Positions 11,633 to 23,475 are shown, counted from the stretch's first letter. The stretch is DNA of 64,000 nt from Cyanophora paradoxa (GCA_004431415.1 QPMI01000626.1:186001-250000), one strand, 5' to 3'. Notes: generated from the letters alone by a model not told the origin. Program-made: numbers and translations.

Positions 11633-12911
11633 GAAAAGTCGCCGAGGCCGTCGCGTGTGTGCAGGTCCGACAGCTCAGCCATTGGGATTGCGGGCTGGCG
11701 TGCTGCCAGAGTGCGCGCCTGTCTCTCTCTCCCTCTCTCTTCCATTGCGGCGCCAGCCGCGACTTGCCGTGCGCATCAGTCCGCTCATGTCGAGCGCAGT
11801 GGTGCTGCGAAAGCTCAAGAAGCGCTGCACATTCGACGAGATGCGAAAGCTCTGCCCGACGAAGTCCGTGTGGACGATAGATCTTGCGGTGAGCTCTGGA
11901 AGCGGCGCGCTTCGTGTGCCCTTGCTGACTCCGCGCGCAGCGCCTTCTGAACTTCTTTGAAGTGCAATTCATCTACTTTACAACCCAAATCGGCGTGAAC
12001 CCCGACTACAGCGACGCGGCGCGCCCCGCCGCTTCTCCGCCCGGCGCAAGCGATGGCTCTCGGGCGCTGAGCCGCAGCGCGCGCAGGACTTCTACAAGGA
12101 GAGCTACGATGAGGACGCGAAGCGAGTGGAGCGGCTCTTTGCGGACGCTCCGCAGCTCGGGATCCGCATCGAGCACAGGTTCGCTTGCGGCACGCGTGCT
12201 CCGATCCGGACTCGCCGTGCGCTTTGTGCGTCGGACCACACGGCCTCACACGGAGCCCGCCTTCTCCTTGAGCGCAGGACCTTCTCGAGCGACGAGATGC
12301 AGCGGACGATGCTGGGCGGGCGGCACGTGTACGTCGCGCTGGTGGACAAGCGGTACCTCGCCTGCGCGAGCTGCGGCGGCGGGCGCGGCGCGGCGCCGCC
12401 GGGCGCATCGCACGAGGCGCGGCGCGGCGGCGGGCGGGGCGAGGCGGAGGAGGCGGGCGTCGGCGCCCAGCTGTCGTCCCTCGTCGCTTCTTGTATCCCC
12501 GCCTCCATCGCCTCCGCCTTCTCCAACTCGAGCTACATCGGTACCCCCCTTCCCCCGCCCCCGCCCGCCCCGCCCGGATTGACTGTCGTGCAGGCCACTA
12601 CGTGGTGGTGGTCGGGATCGATTCCAGGAAGGGGCAGTTCCTGGTCAAGGACCCCGCACGCGAGGCCGGTGCGCGAAATCGCTCTTCTCTCTACCCCTTC
12701 GCCTCCTCTCCTGACCCCGCGGCCGCCCCACAGACTTGTGCCACATACCCTTCGCCGCCTTCGACCGCGCGCGTCTCAGGTGAGCTGGGGCCGCCCGCGG
12801 CGGTCGGGGCGCGCCGCCCTGACCACCCCTGTCGGTCCCCTGACGTTGTACCCCCCGCCCCGCCGCAGCTTCGGGACCGACGAGGACCTCATCCTCGTGT
12901 CCCTCGAATGA
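11633..12911 (+). CDS. GUCD1: GUCD1-like protein (guanylyl cyclase domain-containing protein 1 family)
   Basis: At least seven short plus-strand exons follow the order of the GUCD1 / Guanylate_cyc_2 family, a papain-fold-like family. LSHWDCGLACCQ is at about 11,680. SVWTIDLA ends the exon near 11,890. Then come a VQFIYFTTQIGVNPDY exon (about 11,940-12,010), an FYKESYDEDAKRVERLF exon (about 12,090-12,178), an exon containing GGRHVYVALVDKRYLAC, GHYVVVVGIDSRKGQFLVKDP (about 12,594-12,660), and SFGTDEDLILVSLE before TGA at 12,909-12,911. Introns start GTGAGC, GTACCCCC or GTGCGC and end in CAG. The 5' end is uncertain; an acceptor-like CAG lies at about 11,632 and the start codon is further upstream. 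Despite the family name, cyclase activity is not well supported; the CGLAC and GHY-x-V motifs suggest a cysteine-peptidase-like fold. Confidence 0.85.
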
Positions 12912-12949
12912 GGCGTACCCCCCCCTTCTCCGCTTCTGGGCCCCCGACT

Positions 12950-13300
12950 CGGGGCAGCGAGCTGGGGGGCCCCTCCGCCTTTCCCCCCCTCCCCCCCCCC
13001 TCCCCTTCTCCCCCCTCCGCGAGTCCCCCAGCCCCCTTCTCCCCCGCGACGGCTGCCGCTTCGGCGGCTCGGGCTTGCCGGCTCGGGCCCGCCCCGCCCG
13101 CCCCCGCACCCGCTCGTCTCTTCGCCTCGACGGGGCGCTGCCGGCCCCTCGCGGGTCCCCAGCCCCTGTCCTTCCTTCCATTCCGACTCGCCCCCCTCCC
13201 TCCTGTGACCGCCCCTCCCTCCCTCCCAACCCTCTCCGCCCCCCCCCCCCCCCCCCCCCCCCCGCGTCCGCCTTCCCGCGTCGTCATACTAGGGCGGCAG
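12950..13300. repeat. Poly-C low-complexity tract
   Basis: Very C-rich sequence ending in an uninterrupted run of more than 20 C at about 13,240-13,263. It lies between the 3' end of the GUCD1-like gene and the 3' end of the convergent Q-rich gene. The complementary strand could form G-quadruplexes. Run lengths of this kind are unreliable in assemblies. Confidence 0.7.
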
Positions 13301-13668
13301 CCTCGGGCAAACGAACTCGCACTTGGGCCGGCCTTTCCCGGCCCAGCGGATGCTACAAGCGATTGCAGAGCCGTCAACGTTGTACGTAATCCAAGCCAAG
13401 GCAACCAGTCACTCGCGCGCCTAGGCGTGCCAGTGCTGCTGTTCCCGCCGCGACGCAACGCCCGACTGTCCAGATCTAGTCGGACTGGCTCGGACTGGCT
13501 GTAGATCTCGCAACTGTCCCCGTCCTTGCGCCGCTGGACTTGCGACCGGGCGCCGCTGGGTCGCCCAGCCAGCCCCCGCCCCCGCGTCAAGCGAGCACGG
13601 GGAAACTGGTGAACAGAGTTGCTCCAAAAAGAATGGGGCGGGATCGAAATGGGGGAGGGGGGAGGGGG

Positions 13669-15219
13669 CTACAGGGAAATGAGGGTCGGGGGCGAGCTAG
13701 GAATCTTGGCTCTCGCCTCCTCCGCCTGGGCCTTCGTGAGCGCCTTGCAGCGGTCCGCGTGCGGCCGGTTCTCCCGCGCGTAGGGGTACGGCTGCGCCCG
13801 GAGAAACGCCGGCGCAGAGACGTACAGAGATTTGACCTCCGCTTCGCTCTTGCTGCACTGCAGCGCGTACACAGCGTCGCCTGCGGGGGTACGTCTAGTC
13901 GGCGGGGAGGGGGGTACGGAGCGCAGGATAGGTGGGGGTACAGGCGCGCACGGAACTGGCGGCGCCGCTCGGCGCTGTCGGAGGAGACTCTCGAGCGCTT
14001 CGCCTCGAGCTCTTCGGCTTCCCGATCGAGCTCCCGCTTCCTGGGGGTACGCGTCGTCGGAAAAGGGGTACGGGGACAGCGCAGGAGGGGGTAGAAGGGG
14101 AGGAATGATTGGGGGGCCTCGGTTATGGACAATAGGGTATCACCACGCATCTCGGGGACGGTAAGACAACCGCATCAGATAGGTATCGTCACGGGCGCCC
14201 GGGCTAGTAGGGCGGGGGAAGAGAGCGGGGAGGGGTACGGCACCTGTGTTCGAGGGCGTCGCAGAGGCGAGCGAACTCGGCGGCGCTGTGGGCGATCCGC
14301 TGGGTGGGTAGAGGCGGCTCCGGGACGGGAACGGAGGAGGGCGGGGGGGCGGAGGGGTCCAGGAGGGCCCGCGGGGCGTCCTTGAAGAGCTCTTTTAGGC
14401 ACTCGGCGTTCAGAGTGTACCTGCGAGCGGGCGCTCGCTCGGTCGGTGACCGAAGGGGGAGGGGGAAATGGGGAGGGGTACCGCTCGTGCGCGTCAGCGG
14501 CGGGATCGAAGAAGACGTCGTCGCGAGTGTCGGCGAGCCACTGGGGGCGAGTGAGAGGGGGGTACGGGAAAGCCCATCCAGGGGGGTACGTGCGAACCTC
14601 GAGCTCGCGCTCGCGGCCGGCGAGGAAGAGGTGGCAGAGACGGTCGGGAAGGGAGTGGCGGCGATTCGGGTCCGGGGCGGGCCCCAGCACAGAGTCCGAA
14701 TCCGGCGGGGGTACGGGCTTCGGGGCCGGGGGGTAGCCGTGGTTGGGGGGGTAGTAGCGGATAATGAGCTGAGGTGCCGGGGCGGGGCGGGGGGCGGTGT
14801 GCGGGGCGGTTGCCGGGCTGGGGACGCCCGGGCGGGCGTGGGGCGGGGCGGATGGGGGTACGGGGCCGGCGGTGGGGTAGCGGACGCCGGTTTGGGAGGG
14901 GGCCGCGGTTGGGAGGTGGGAAGCCGGGGCGGAGGCGCCGGCGGGTACGAAAGTGGCGCCGGGGGAGGGGCCGGAAAGGCTGACGCGGGAGGGGATGGGC
15001 TGGACTTCATGGGCTGGGCGGCCGGACAGGTACGAAGAGGAGAGCGGCTTGGGTTGCACCTTCGCCGGATCGATTCGCTGCGGCGGCTGCGGCTGCTGTT
15101 GCGGCGGCGGATGCTGCGGCTGCGGGAGCTGATGCTGCGGCTGCGGCTGCAAGTGGGGATGCGAGAGCTGCGGGTGCCGCTGCAGCATGGCCTGAGGGAC
15201 CTGCGGCCTGGGCTGCATG

Positions 15220-15251
<32 letters not shown>

Positions 15252-16070
15252 TTGTTGCTGCTGCTGCTGAGCGTGCAAGTGCGCGTGCGAGTGGCCCATC
15301 GCCAGAGACTGCGCCTGCGCCTGTGCGTGGGCGTGCGCCTGCGCCTGCGCCTGAGCTTGCGCCTGAGCTTGCGCCTGAGCTTGCGCCTGCGCCTGCGCCT
15401 GAGCTTGCGCTTGCGCCTGCGCCTGAGCTTGCGCTTGCGCCTGTGCCTGCGCCTGCGCCTGAGCCTGTGCCTGTGCCTGTGCTTGTGCCTGCGCCTGTGC
15501 GATCGCGGCCTGCTGCTGCTGGATCATGTGGCTGCTGTACATCGGCTGCTGCGGAGCCTGCATCTGCTGGTGGATGAGCATGGGCTGCTGTTGCATCGCC
15601 TGGCCGTGCACCGCCTGGCCTCCGAGCATCGGGTTCCCCATCGCAACGCCGTACGAACCGCCCATCGTCAGCTGCTGCTGCGGCTGCGGCTGCGGCTGCA
15701 GTTGCTGGTAGCCGTGCATGGCAAGCATAGAAGCCTCCCGGTGCTGTTGCTGCTGCTGCTCCTGCTGCAGTTGCTGCTGCTGGATCATCATGGGGTGCGG
15801 CATGGAGAGCTGCGGCGCCTGCATCGAAACCTGCTGGGCGGCCGGCTGCATCGCGTGCATTTGCAGGTGCGCCGACGCCGCCGTCGGCGAGCCCATGCCC
15901 GAAATGACTTGCGCTTGCTGCGCCTGCCGCATGATTTGCTGCTGGTGCTGGATGTAAAGCGAGCCCGCGCCGCTCATCGCCGCCGTCGGTGCTGTGTACC
16001 CGCCCGCCATGCCGGCGAGCGTCGCCAGCGCGGCGCCCTCTGCCGAGCTCTCGGCCGCAGTTCCGTGCAC
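13669..16070 (-). CDS. Q-rich protein with a long QA-dipeptide tract (possible transcriptional co-regulator)
   Basis: Spliced minus-strand gene. The large exon from 16,070 down to about 15,030 encodes a Met/Gln/Pro-rich protein with poly-Q runs and an alternating Gln-Ala tract of about 60 residues (about 15,310-15,500). Short exons follow, for example [20 protein letters not shown] (about 14,670-14,600), [20 protein letters not shown] (about 14,550-14,485) and [20 protein letters not shown] (about 14,420-14,360). The last exon (about 13,890-13,669) contains [18 protein letters not shown] and ends SPPTLISL-stop. Introns start GTACCCC. Residue 1 of the open frame is a GTG after CTAG, so 16,070 is probably an exon edge and the true start lies upstream. 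Q-rich tracts of this kind are common in Mediator, SAGA and other transcription factors; I recognise no specific family. Confidence 0.6.
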
Positions 16071-16089
16071 CTAGATCGCGCGCGCGCAC

Positions 16090-17200
16090 GTGTCAGTTAG
16101 CGCTCGGCATGCGCAAGCGCCGCGAGGCCGGAGACCGGACCTTGCACGGCTGGCGGGAGCCTACGCAGCAATCACGGCAACAGGCGTTCGTGCAGCCGGG
16201 CGCGCTGGAGCCGATTCCGCAGCCGGCGCACAACTGCGCGATGGCGGACGGGTCAGTAAAGTTCGGCCTTCAACGCGGGGCAAGAGTGGGCGTGACGAAC
16301 AGCGTCCTGCGCCCCGCCCCTGGCTCCAGACGACATGCCTGAGCGGCGATGAATCAGATCTCTCGTCAAAGGCCGAGAGCAAAGAACAAAAAAGGAGGGC
16401 GAAGGCCGCAAACCGCCGGGGAGGTAGCCATTAGCGGAGCCTTGGTAGCTGCGAGAGCGCATAAGCGAATGGAGCGACGGCCGGAGCAGGCAGCCGAAAA
16501 GCACTGCAAAAGCCGTGCGCGGGGAGCGAACCTTCCGTAAGCTGGGGGCCCGGCGCCATGGCCCCAGTTCATTTCGCCCGGCAGCCGCGGGCGCCGTTCA
16601 AACGAGTCTACTCGACCTCCAACCAGCGAGATTCAATGATCGCGAGGCCGGCTCTTCGCCTCTCAAACACAAAGGTGGTGGAGCTTGGAGCGGTGGCGCG
16701 AGTTCACGACGAGCGGCCTCCGACACGCGCTTCGGAGCCAATCTGCGCGGCCGTTGCGCGAAGTTAGCGAGCAGGCCGACGCCGCGCTCCATCCTAGAGC
16801 ACGATTGTCGCGCGGTGGTCGAGGGACCGGGCACAGGTCTCGAATGGGAGCCCGTGAAAACGCGTCGAAAGCTTTCCGGTGCCGCGAGGAGCGCACCTTG
16901 GCCGCCTCGTCGCAGCCAAGTCCTTGGTTTTCGAGTTGCAGACTCAATTTCAAAGCGAGCCTACCCCGGTCGGAGCCTCGTACCCCAAGACCGAACTTGG
17001 CCGCGAGTCTTGGCGGCTGCGCATGCCAGCATGAGCCGCGACGCGAGGGCTCCTTTCGGCAGCGAAGGCCTGCGCGATGCGAGGGCACCCTTTGGCGGCG
17101 GCCTCTACCCTTCCGTGCGCCACATGCAAGCTGGAGCCGCTCGCAGCACCACCAAGCCTTAGCTACCGCCTGATGACGGTTTGCGCAGAGCTCAGCGGCG
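16090..17200. other. Host stretch without an assignable gene
   Basis: I see no supportable gene between the Q-rich gene and the coiled-coil gene. Promoters of both divergently arranged genes should lie here. Long reading frames exist on both strands without recognisable motifs. Confidence 0.3.
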
Positions 17201-17214
17201 GGGCCAAGTGCCGG

Positions 17215-19620
17215 CGGCAGCGGGGCGCCCCGAAAGAGGCCCGAGAAGTCCGGTCGGCCGCTTGAGGAGCTGGCGGAGGCCCTCGAGCGCAACGATGCGC
17301 TCGAGCGTGAGCTGAAGAGTGCGCTGCTACGGCGTCGAGCACACCTTGCGCACCGGCTGAGTGCTCCGCCGCAGTGGCGCACCACGAGTTGAAGGCGCAG
17401 GAGGAAGCGAAGGAGCTGCTGCACAGAAAGTTCATGCAGCTGCAGCGGAAGCTGGAGAGCGAAAGCAACGACCGGGACTTCTACTCGAAGACGCTGCGGA
17501 CGGCGGAGCTCGACCGGATGAGCCTGCACGAGGAGAAGCGCGCCCTGGAGGAGCAGTGCGACCGGCTTGAGGCCGAGCTCGAGCGGCAGGCGAGCTCGCG
17601 CGCGCCTTGCGCCCTGGATCGAATCTCTCCGCTCGTCACACCCGGCGCCGCCCTTCCCGCACTCGCGCAGACGGCGGAGCTGCGGGCGCTGCAGGAGGAG
17701 AACGGCGCGCTTCGGGACGGGGCTGAGGAGGCGGCGCGCCGCGCCGACGAGCGGCGCCGCGGCGAGGAGGCGCGCGCGAAGGAGCTCGAGGCGCGATGCG
17801 CGTCCCTACAGGAATCCCTCCGGGTGCACCACTCTACTAGATTCGATCCCGCGCGCCGCTCACGCACGCGCGCGCGGCCGCGGGCCCGCAGGAGCGCGAC
17901 AAAGCCCACGCCGCGCGGGAACGGGTGCATTGTCGCCCGTACCCCGGGGAATGGGCTTGGGCCCAGCCGACGCGGGGGGGGGGGTACCGGGGAACAGGAG
18001 CTCGCGCGGCTGCGGGACGGGGCGGGCGACTTCGAGCAGCGCTACGAGGAGGAGCGGCGCCGTCGGGAGGAGGCCGAGGTGCGCGGCTCCGTACCCCTTC
18101 TCCCCGGCGAGGGGTACGCCGACGCCGACCCGCCGGCGCAGGACGAGCTCGAGAGGACGCGGCGCGAGCTCGAAGACGCGCGGCAGCAGGTTCGCACCGT
18201 CCCCCGCACGGCCGCGCCATACCCCCGCCCCGGCTGATCCCCTACCCCCCTCCCCGGACAGATCCTGGCGCTCAAGGACGACCTCGCGGTACCCCGCCGC
18301 GCCGCTTTCGACCGGGCACCGGCCCATCCGGCCGCGTAACCCCCGCGCAGAGGGAATCGGAGGGGACGGAGGGGATCCGGGAGCGTCTCGACAAGGCGAA
18401 GAGGTGTGGGGTGGGGTCGTGGGAGGGGTACGCGCGCGCTACCCGCTGAGACGCTGTACCCCCCGCCAGGGCGGAGGCGGCGCTGCAGCGGCAAGTTGCC
18501 GACCTCTCCGACGCGCGGGACAGGGCCCTGGCGAAGGTACCCGTACCCGCCGCCTCCCCTTTCACGCTTTTTTCTCTCTGTGAACTGGGGTACAGGTGGA
18601 GAGGCGGGAGGCGCGGCTGGCGTCGGCCATGGATCGAGTCGCCCAACTCGAGAAGGTGCCCCCCGCCGCCGTAGCCGCCACCGCTTGGCTAGAATATCTA
18701 CCCCACCCCACCCCCACCCCCACCCCGCCTCCCCCCACCTGCAGCCGCCGCCGCCGCCGCTTGACTAGAATATCTTGATTTAAAATGCCGACGACGGCGG
18801 CGGCGCCGTCGCTGGCCCCCCCCCCACCCCCCCCCCCCCCACCCCCACCCCCACCCGCTCCCCCCACCTGCAGCCGCCGCCCGCCGCCGCCGCCGCCGCT
18901 TGACTAGAATGTCTTGATTTAAAATCCCGACGACGGCGGCGGCGCCGTCGCTGGCCCCCCCCCCCCACCCGCCCCCCCCCACCCCCCACCCCCCCCTACC
19001 CACCCCACCCCGCCGCCCCAGCCGCCGCCGCCGCTGCCGCTTGCTGCCGCTGCCGCCTGGCTTCCAAGCTTGACTAGAAAAGCGAAATTTAGAGTTTCAG
19101 CTAAGTTTCGTCGTTTAGGGCTAGCTCGAACCTCCACGTGGATAAGTAGAACAATTACAGCTTAAGTTATAATAAGGTTCCGAGCTTGAATTATAATTAG
19201 GTTCCGAGCTTGAGTTGAGCCTCTAGATCCGAAAGGCTTAGCTTTGGGTTTCGGCTTCCCAGCCGGGCTAGGGGCCGAGCTTTCGCCTGGGGATCGATGG
19301 CGCGCGCGCACCCGGCCCTCCCCTGGCTCCTGGCTCCCGTACCCCGCGGCTCGGCCGCGACTGCGGCTTCTTCCCCGCCCTCTCCCCGCTCTTTTTTTGA
19401 GCTGAGCCTAACCGCCGCCGCGATTTCGCCGCAGGCGATGGCGTCGCTCGGGGAGCACCTCCAGGACACGTCGCTCTTCGCCCAGGCCCGGGTACGCAAT
19501 TGTTCCTCCGTTCTGGGGGGTGGGGGGTATCTGATTCCGCGTTCCGTGACCCGGCGCGGGCGGGCAGGAGGCGGAGGTTCGGGTCCTCAAGGAGAAGCTG
19601 AGCGAAGCGGCGGCGTACCC
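17215..19620 (+). CDS. Coiled-coil protein, multi-exon
   Basis: A chain of plus-strand exons all encode heptad-rich, charged coiled coil. EELAEALERNDALERELKSA is near 17,260. The long exon at about 17,380-17,590 contains HHELKAQEEAKELLHRKFM and EEKRALEEQCDRLEAELERQ. Then come ELRALQEENGALRDGAEEAA (about 17,680), ELARLRDGAGDFEQRYEEER (about 18,000), DELERTRRELEDARQQ (about 18,145), EAALQRQVADLSDARDRALA (about 18,475) and VERREARLASAMDRVAQLEK (about 18,598). Intron starts are mostly GTACCCC or GTTCGC. Exons near 19,435-19,620 (SLGEHLQDTSLFAQAR, EVRVLKEKLSEAA) probably continue it. No motor or other enzymatic domain is visible, so it is likely a structural or cytoskeletal coiled-coil protein. 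Confidence 0.55.
18650..19030. repeat. Tandem duplication with poly-C tracts in an intron
   Basis: Two units of about 140 bp, starting near 18,759 and 18,899, each hold TTGACTAGAAT, a TTGATTTAAAAT block, GACGACGGCGGCGGCGCCG and then a long C run. A partial third unit precedes them. The array lies between coiled-coil exons and is probably intronic. Confidence 0.7.
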
Positions 19621-19699
19621 CTACGGCGCTGAGTCGCGCGTACCCCTCTCGCGCACGGGCTCGATCGCGTCGCGCGAGAGGGGTACCCCCCGCGGGCCG

Positions 19700-20063
19700 G
19701 GCCCGGGGGCGGGGGGAATGGGGAGCGCCCCCGGCAGCCGACAGTCGGCGGCGGCCGGCGGGCGGGAGCGGGCGGCCGCGGGAGCGCCAGCGACATGGGG
19801 CCGGGCCCCGCCCGCCGTGCCTCCCGCGGCCCCCTTGCCGCCCCCTCGCCCTCCTCCTCGGACGAAGGGCGGGCAGAACGCCGCCGCGGCCACCTCCACC
19901 GCCGCCGCCGCGCCGGGCGGAGCCGACGACGGCGAACGCGCCGCCGCCGCCGCCGCCGCCGCCGCTGCACCAGCGCACGGCGGGGCGGCGGCCGGCCAGC
20001 GGGGCGGCCGCAGCGAAGGGGCGGAAGCGACCGGTCGGCGCCGGCGCCGCAGCAGAGGCCGCA

Positions 20064-20104
<41 letters not shown>

Positions 20105-20290
20105 GGCCGCAGCAGCAGCAGCAGCAGCAGAGGCAGTTCGACGACCCTGACGTGGCGGACACGGGCGCGTGGTCCCGCTCGCCCCTCTCGCGGCCGGGCG
20201 AGGCGGCGCCCGGCGGCCCGCGGGCTGCTGGCGGCTGCCGCGGCCGACCGGGGCGGGGCCGGCACCTACTGGGACTTTGCCGCGGCTTAG
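19700..20290 (+). CDS. Low-complexity Q/A-rich exon, possible 3' end of the coiled-coil gene
   Basis: CAG repeats at about 20,066-20,135 give poly-Q in one frame and poly-S in another. GCC repeats at about 19,940-19,975 give poly-A. One frame ends in AGTYWDFAAA-stop at 20,290; another, containing QFDDPDVADTGAWS, runs on. Which frame is used depends on a splice site I cannot fix. No domain is recognisable. Confidence 0.3.
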
Positions 20291-20485
20291 TTATAATTAG
20301 CACATGCGCATCGCATTCAAATGTTTTGATTTTCCGGCGGGGTGCAGCGTTCTTTGCGGCGTACAGGGGGGGGAAGGAGGGGAAGCGGGGAGGAGGGGGG
20401 CGGTGGCTCGTACAGGGGGGGGAAGGAGGGGAAGCGGGGAGGAGGGGGGGCGTCACTCGCGAGTCGCGAGTCGCGACTCGAAAAG

Positions 20486-20725
20486 AGTACTACCGTGTAA
20501 GACTTAATACCGCGTCACAAATTAGCGCGTTCCGATTTGCGCTTTACGTATACCGCGCTACCAAATTACCGCGTTCCATCGATATCGTCTTCGAAAATGT
20601 ATTATTTGTTAGCAAAGGGGGTAATACTGCGCTACCAAAGTACTGCGTTCTAAAACTTTTGAGCGCGGTAATTTGGCAGCGCGTTAGTGAAGTCAGCGCG
20701 GTATATAAGTCTTACACGGTACTCC
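20486..20725. mobile_element. Candidate MITE-like inverted-repeat element
   Basis: Short inverted termini, TACCGTGTAAGACTTA near 20,489 and its reverse complement near 20,705-20,721, enclose about 210 bp of AT-richer sequence. The interior is full of TACCGCG/CGCGGTA-type inner repeats. It sits in GC-rich host DNA. It carries no coding capacity, and a clean target duplication cannot be assigned because the flanks share only TACT-like bases. Confidence 0.45.
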
Positions 20726-20749
20726 CCCGGAACCGGCCCCCGAGCCGGC

Positions 20750-21135
20750 CCTCCAACGCTACTGCCTCCGTCCCCAGCGCTTGCTGCCCCCGCCCACCAG
20801 CCGCCCCCCGGTGCGCCGCACTCCGACTCCGCCCCTCTGCCGTCCAGCACCGGTACCTCGTCCCCGTCGCCCCCCAGCGCCCCGCCATCCCCTAGCGCCC
20901 CGCCCCCATAGCCTTTCAGCATCCTGCCGCCCTCTAGCACCCCACCCGTCGCTCCCTAGCGGCCCACCGCCCTCTAGCGCCCCGCCCCCGCCACCCTTTT
21001 CTGCGCCCCGCTGCCCTAGTGCCCCACCGCTCTCCCGCGCCCCGTCCCCGGCGCCCCCCAGCGCCCCTTCGCCCCTCAGCGCCCCGTCGCCCCTCAGCGC
21101 CCCTCAGCGCCCCGCCGCGGCGCCCCACCCCCCCT
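20750..21135. repeat. Degenerate short tandem repeat array (CCCTCTAGCGCCCCGCC type)
   Basis: A C-rich stretch is made of about 20-base units containing AGCGCCCCGCC, some preceded by CCCTCT. The units are imperfect. Open frames across it are proline/serine-rich artefacts of composition. Confidence 0.6.
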
Positions 21136-21386
21136 AGCGTGAGCACGATCAGCGGCAGAACGTTAACGACTCGCGGCTCTGTATATAGAGAGCATCTCGT
21201 TCATGTCCAGAGGTGCATAATACACAATATTCTAATATCAGAAGCAGTTTTTTATTTACACGCATATTTAACCACGTTTCTATGCAGGCTTCCATTCACC
21301 CCTGTCGCAAACGAAGGCAAGTTAGCGATCAGTTCTCCGAGGCTCTCTGCCCGACGGCCTGCCAGGCTGTGCATTCTGTATTCCAT

Positions 21387-21764
21387 CTATAGACGGCCTC
21401 GCTGCCCGACGGCCTGCCCCCCGCGTTCCGAAAGTTCTGTATTCCATCTATAGCTGGCGTCCTTGCTTTCTTTGTTCTCGACCACGCATAATGCATAAAA
21501 TTCAGGTTTGCAACTTAGCGATCTTATAATTGTTTCCGCCGCGTAATATTTAGTCCCGCGGGCATCGGCAATTTTGCAGAGGCGCGCCTTGAAAGTTGTC
21601 TTCAAGCCCGCGCCGTCGCGCGATCCCTGGATCCGGAATTCGAAGATCATGTCTCGGACTCTCTCGAGTGCCTGCGCGCGGTCCGACGAGCTCGAGGCGC
21701 CGGCTCCCATCCAGTCTGAGCTCGAGAAGGAGCTCCACCAATTTCGATGGAGCGTCGACGGCAC
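21387..21764 (-). CDS. Unidentified minus-strand open frame
   Basis: This frame has a more ordinary amino-acid composition than its surroundings, including RVRDMIFEFRIQGSRDG and ALCVVENKESKDAS, and could be an exon or a small protein of about 125 residues. No family is recognised and splice borders cannot be set. The surrounding 21,140-22,480 stretch is AT-richer and otherwise without a gene I can support. Confidence 0.25.
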   Translation of the reverse strand: MPSTLHRNWWSSFSSSDWMGAGASSSSDRAQALERVRDMIFEFRIQGSRDGAGLKTTFKARLCKIADARGTKYYAAETIIRSLSCKPEFYALCVVENKESKDASYRWNTELSERGGQAVGQRGRL

Positions 21765-22499
21765 CCTCTATCGTGCGCCCACATGGAATTTATTTTTGCC
21801 ATTTATATTTACACTGAATGACTTTCAATCTGCAGCTGATTTTGATTTGTTTCTTTTTCAGTTTCTACAAAACGCCTGATCATCGTCGACATGGCTTCGC
21901 GAATCCTTACAAGTCCTTGCAGCGTCATCGCAATTCCCCTCCTCTCTATTTTCAACAAAAAGTTCGAGGTGCAATCCTGCGTCGTGAAAACAATTCACGA
22001 ACTCACAGCATCTATTCGAATCACGCCAATGAATGCAGGAGCGGCCGATGCGGGCCCCGCGCATGAAAACGGTTCATTCGAAATATATCGATAGAGTGCA
22101 TCGAGGAAAAGGGTTCTCTCGCGCGAGTCAAGCTGTAAGCCGCTTGCGAAAATTCCTCAGCACCGTTTAATTCGCGCTGGGACGGGCTAACTGCGAGTGT
22201 TTAATTTCTCGTCAGGGAGCGGTTCTTCTTTGCGCTGCTCTCGAGGCTCTGCGAGGCGCGCTATGCTCCAGTCACTGAGTTTCGGTACCGGCAGCGAGCA
22301 CTCCGGTCGCGGAGGGAGAACCGAGTCATACCAATCGCGACGAAAAGCCCTTCGCGGCCAAGGCCAACCCCGTCAGCTGCAGCGGACTCCTCCAGACCCT
22401 CTCACCACCAGCATCTTTCTGTCAGCCTTTCATTTAAAAAATCAGAGCTTATAATTACGTCCGATGGTCTAATAGCCACTTACTTGGCTGTCTTAACAG

Positions 22500-23474
22500 C
22501 TGCGCAAGCGAGCGAATTCGAGGCCTCGAGCCTTTCCGGCTCTGAAACTTCGAATTCGGAGGGCGCCAGTGCCGGCGCAGGAGCCGGCCGCGGCTCCGGT
22601 GGTCGCGATATCGATCGCCCCGCGGATTCGAAGAGACGGTCTTCAGGCTCCCTCCGTTCCAGCTTGTCGTCCTTCCTCAAAGCGCCGTTCGCTCTGAATT
22701 CCAAGGCCTCCACGAGGCTAGGCCTCCGTTCGCGGTCGCGATCGAGATCCGCCCCTTCTGCAATGGAGCACGAGCTGCTGCTCCAGGGCGCCTTGGAATC
22801 GGGGCCCTCCGCCTCCGCGACCCCCTCGACCGCGCCGAGAGCAGGAGCCGGCTCCGGAGCTCGCCCCGCGGGTTCGAATTCAAAGAGACGGTCCTCCGGA
22901 TCCGGCCCCCTCCTTTCCAGCTTGTCGTCCCTTCTAAAAGCGCCGTTCGCTTTGAATTCCAGCTCCTCCAAGCCAGCTGCCAGCAGCGCCCTAGGCCTAG
23001 GCCTGGGGCTTGGCCTCCGTTCGAATTCGCGGTTGCGATCGCGATCGACCCCCTTCTGGGACCGCGATCGAGCACGAGCTGCTCCTCCAGGGCGCCTCGC
23101 CCGCGACCGGCTCGACCGCGCCGACGACGGCGCGCCTCCTCGTCCCGGCCTTCGACCGCGATTCGGGCGGCCTGGCATACCTTCCGGCCCCTCCCGCGCT
23201 GGCGCCGGAGGGATGGGTGCCGGTCGCTCTGTCGAACCCGAAGACGGGCGAGATCTTCCTCACAGAGGTACACATCTTCTTAAATGTGATTCAAGAGTTC
23301 TCGAGAAAAAGCGACCGATATCTGTATTTATATTAACTTCTTCCAATGCGGCAGGAGCGGGCGCCGTCGCCGAACGCCGCCGCCGGAAAATCGGATGCGG
23401 ATCGGGAGGCGCAGCTCCGGTGGACCGTAGGGCAGCTGAGGAGCCTCGGCAGGCGCCGGCGCTCCTACCTATAG
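22500..23474 (+). CDS. 3' part of an unidentified host gene with an internal duplication
   Basis: The last exon, 23,355-23,474, follows a GCAG acceptor. It contains SDADREAQLRWTVGQLRSLG and ends in TAG at 23,472-23,474. The preceding exon ends at about 23,268 with GWVPVALSNPKTGEIFLTE followed by a GTAC donor. Upstream, an S/R/L-rich segment is duplicated: SKRRSSGS and LKAPFALNS occur near 22,625-22,700 and again near 22,875-22,960. The duplicated part may be intron or low-complexity exon. No domain is recognised. Confidence 0.45.
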
Positions 23475-23475
23475 T

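Noticed and set aside
14175-16070. A single 631-residue exon for the Q-rich protein
   Set aside because: Beyond about 15,030 the frame crosses several GTACCCC...CAG introns, so the open frame overstates the exon.
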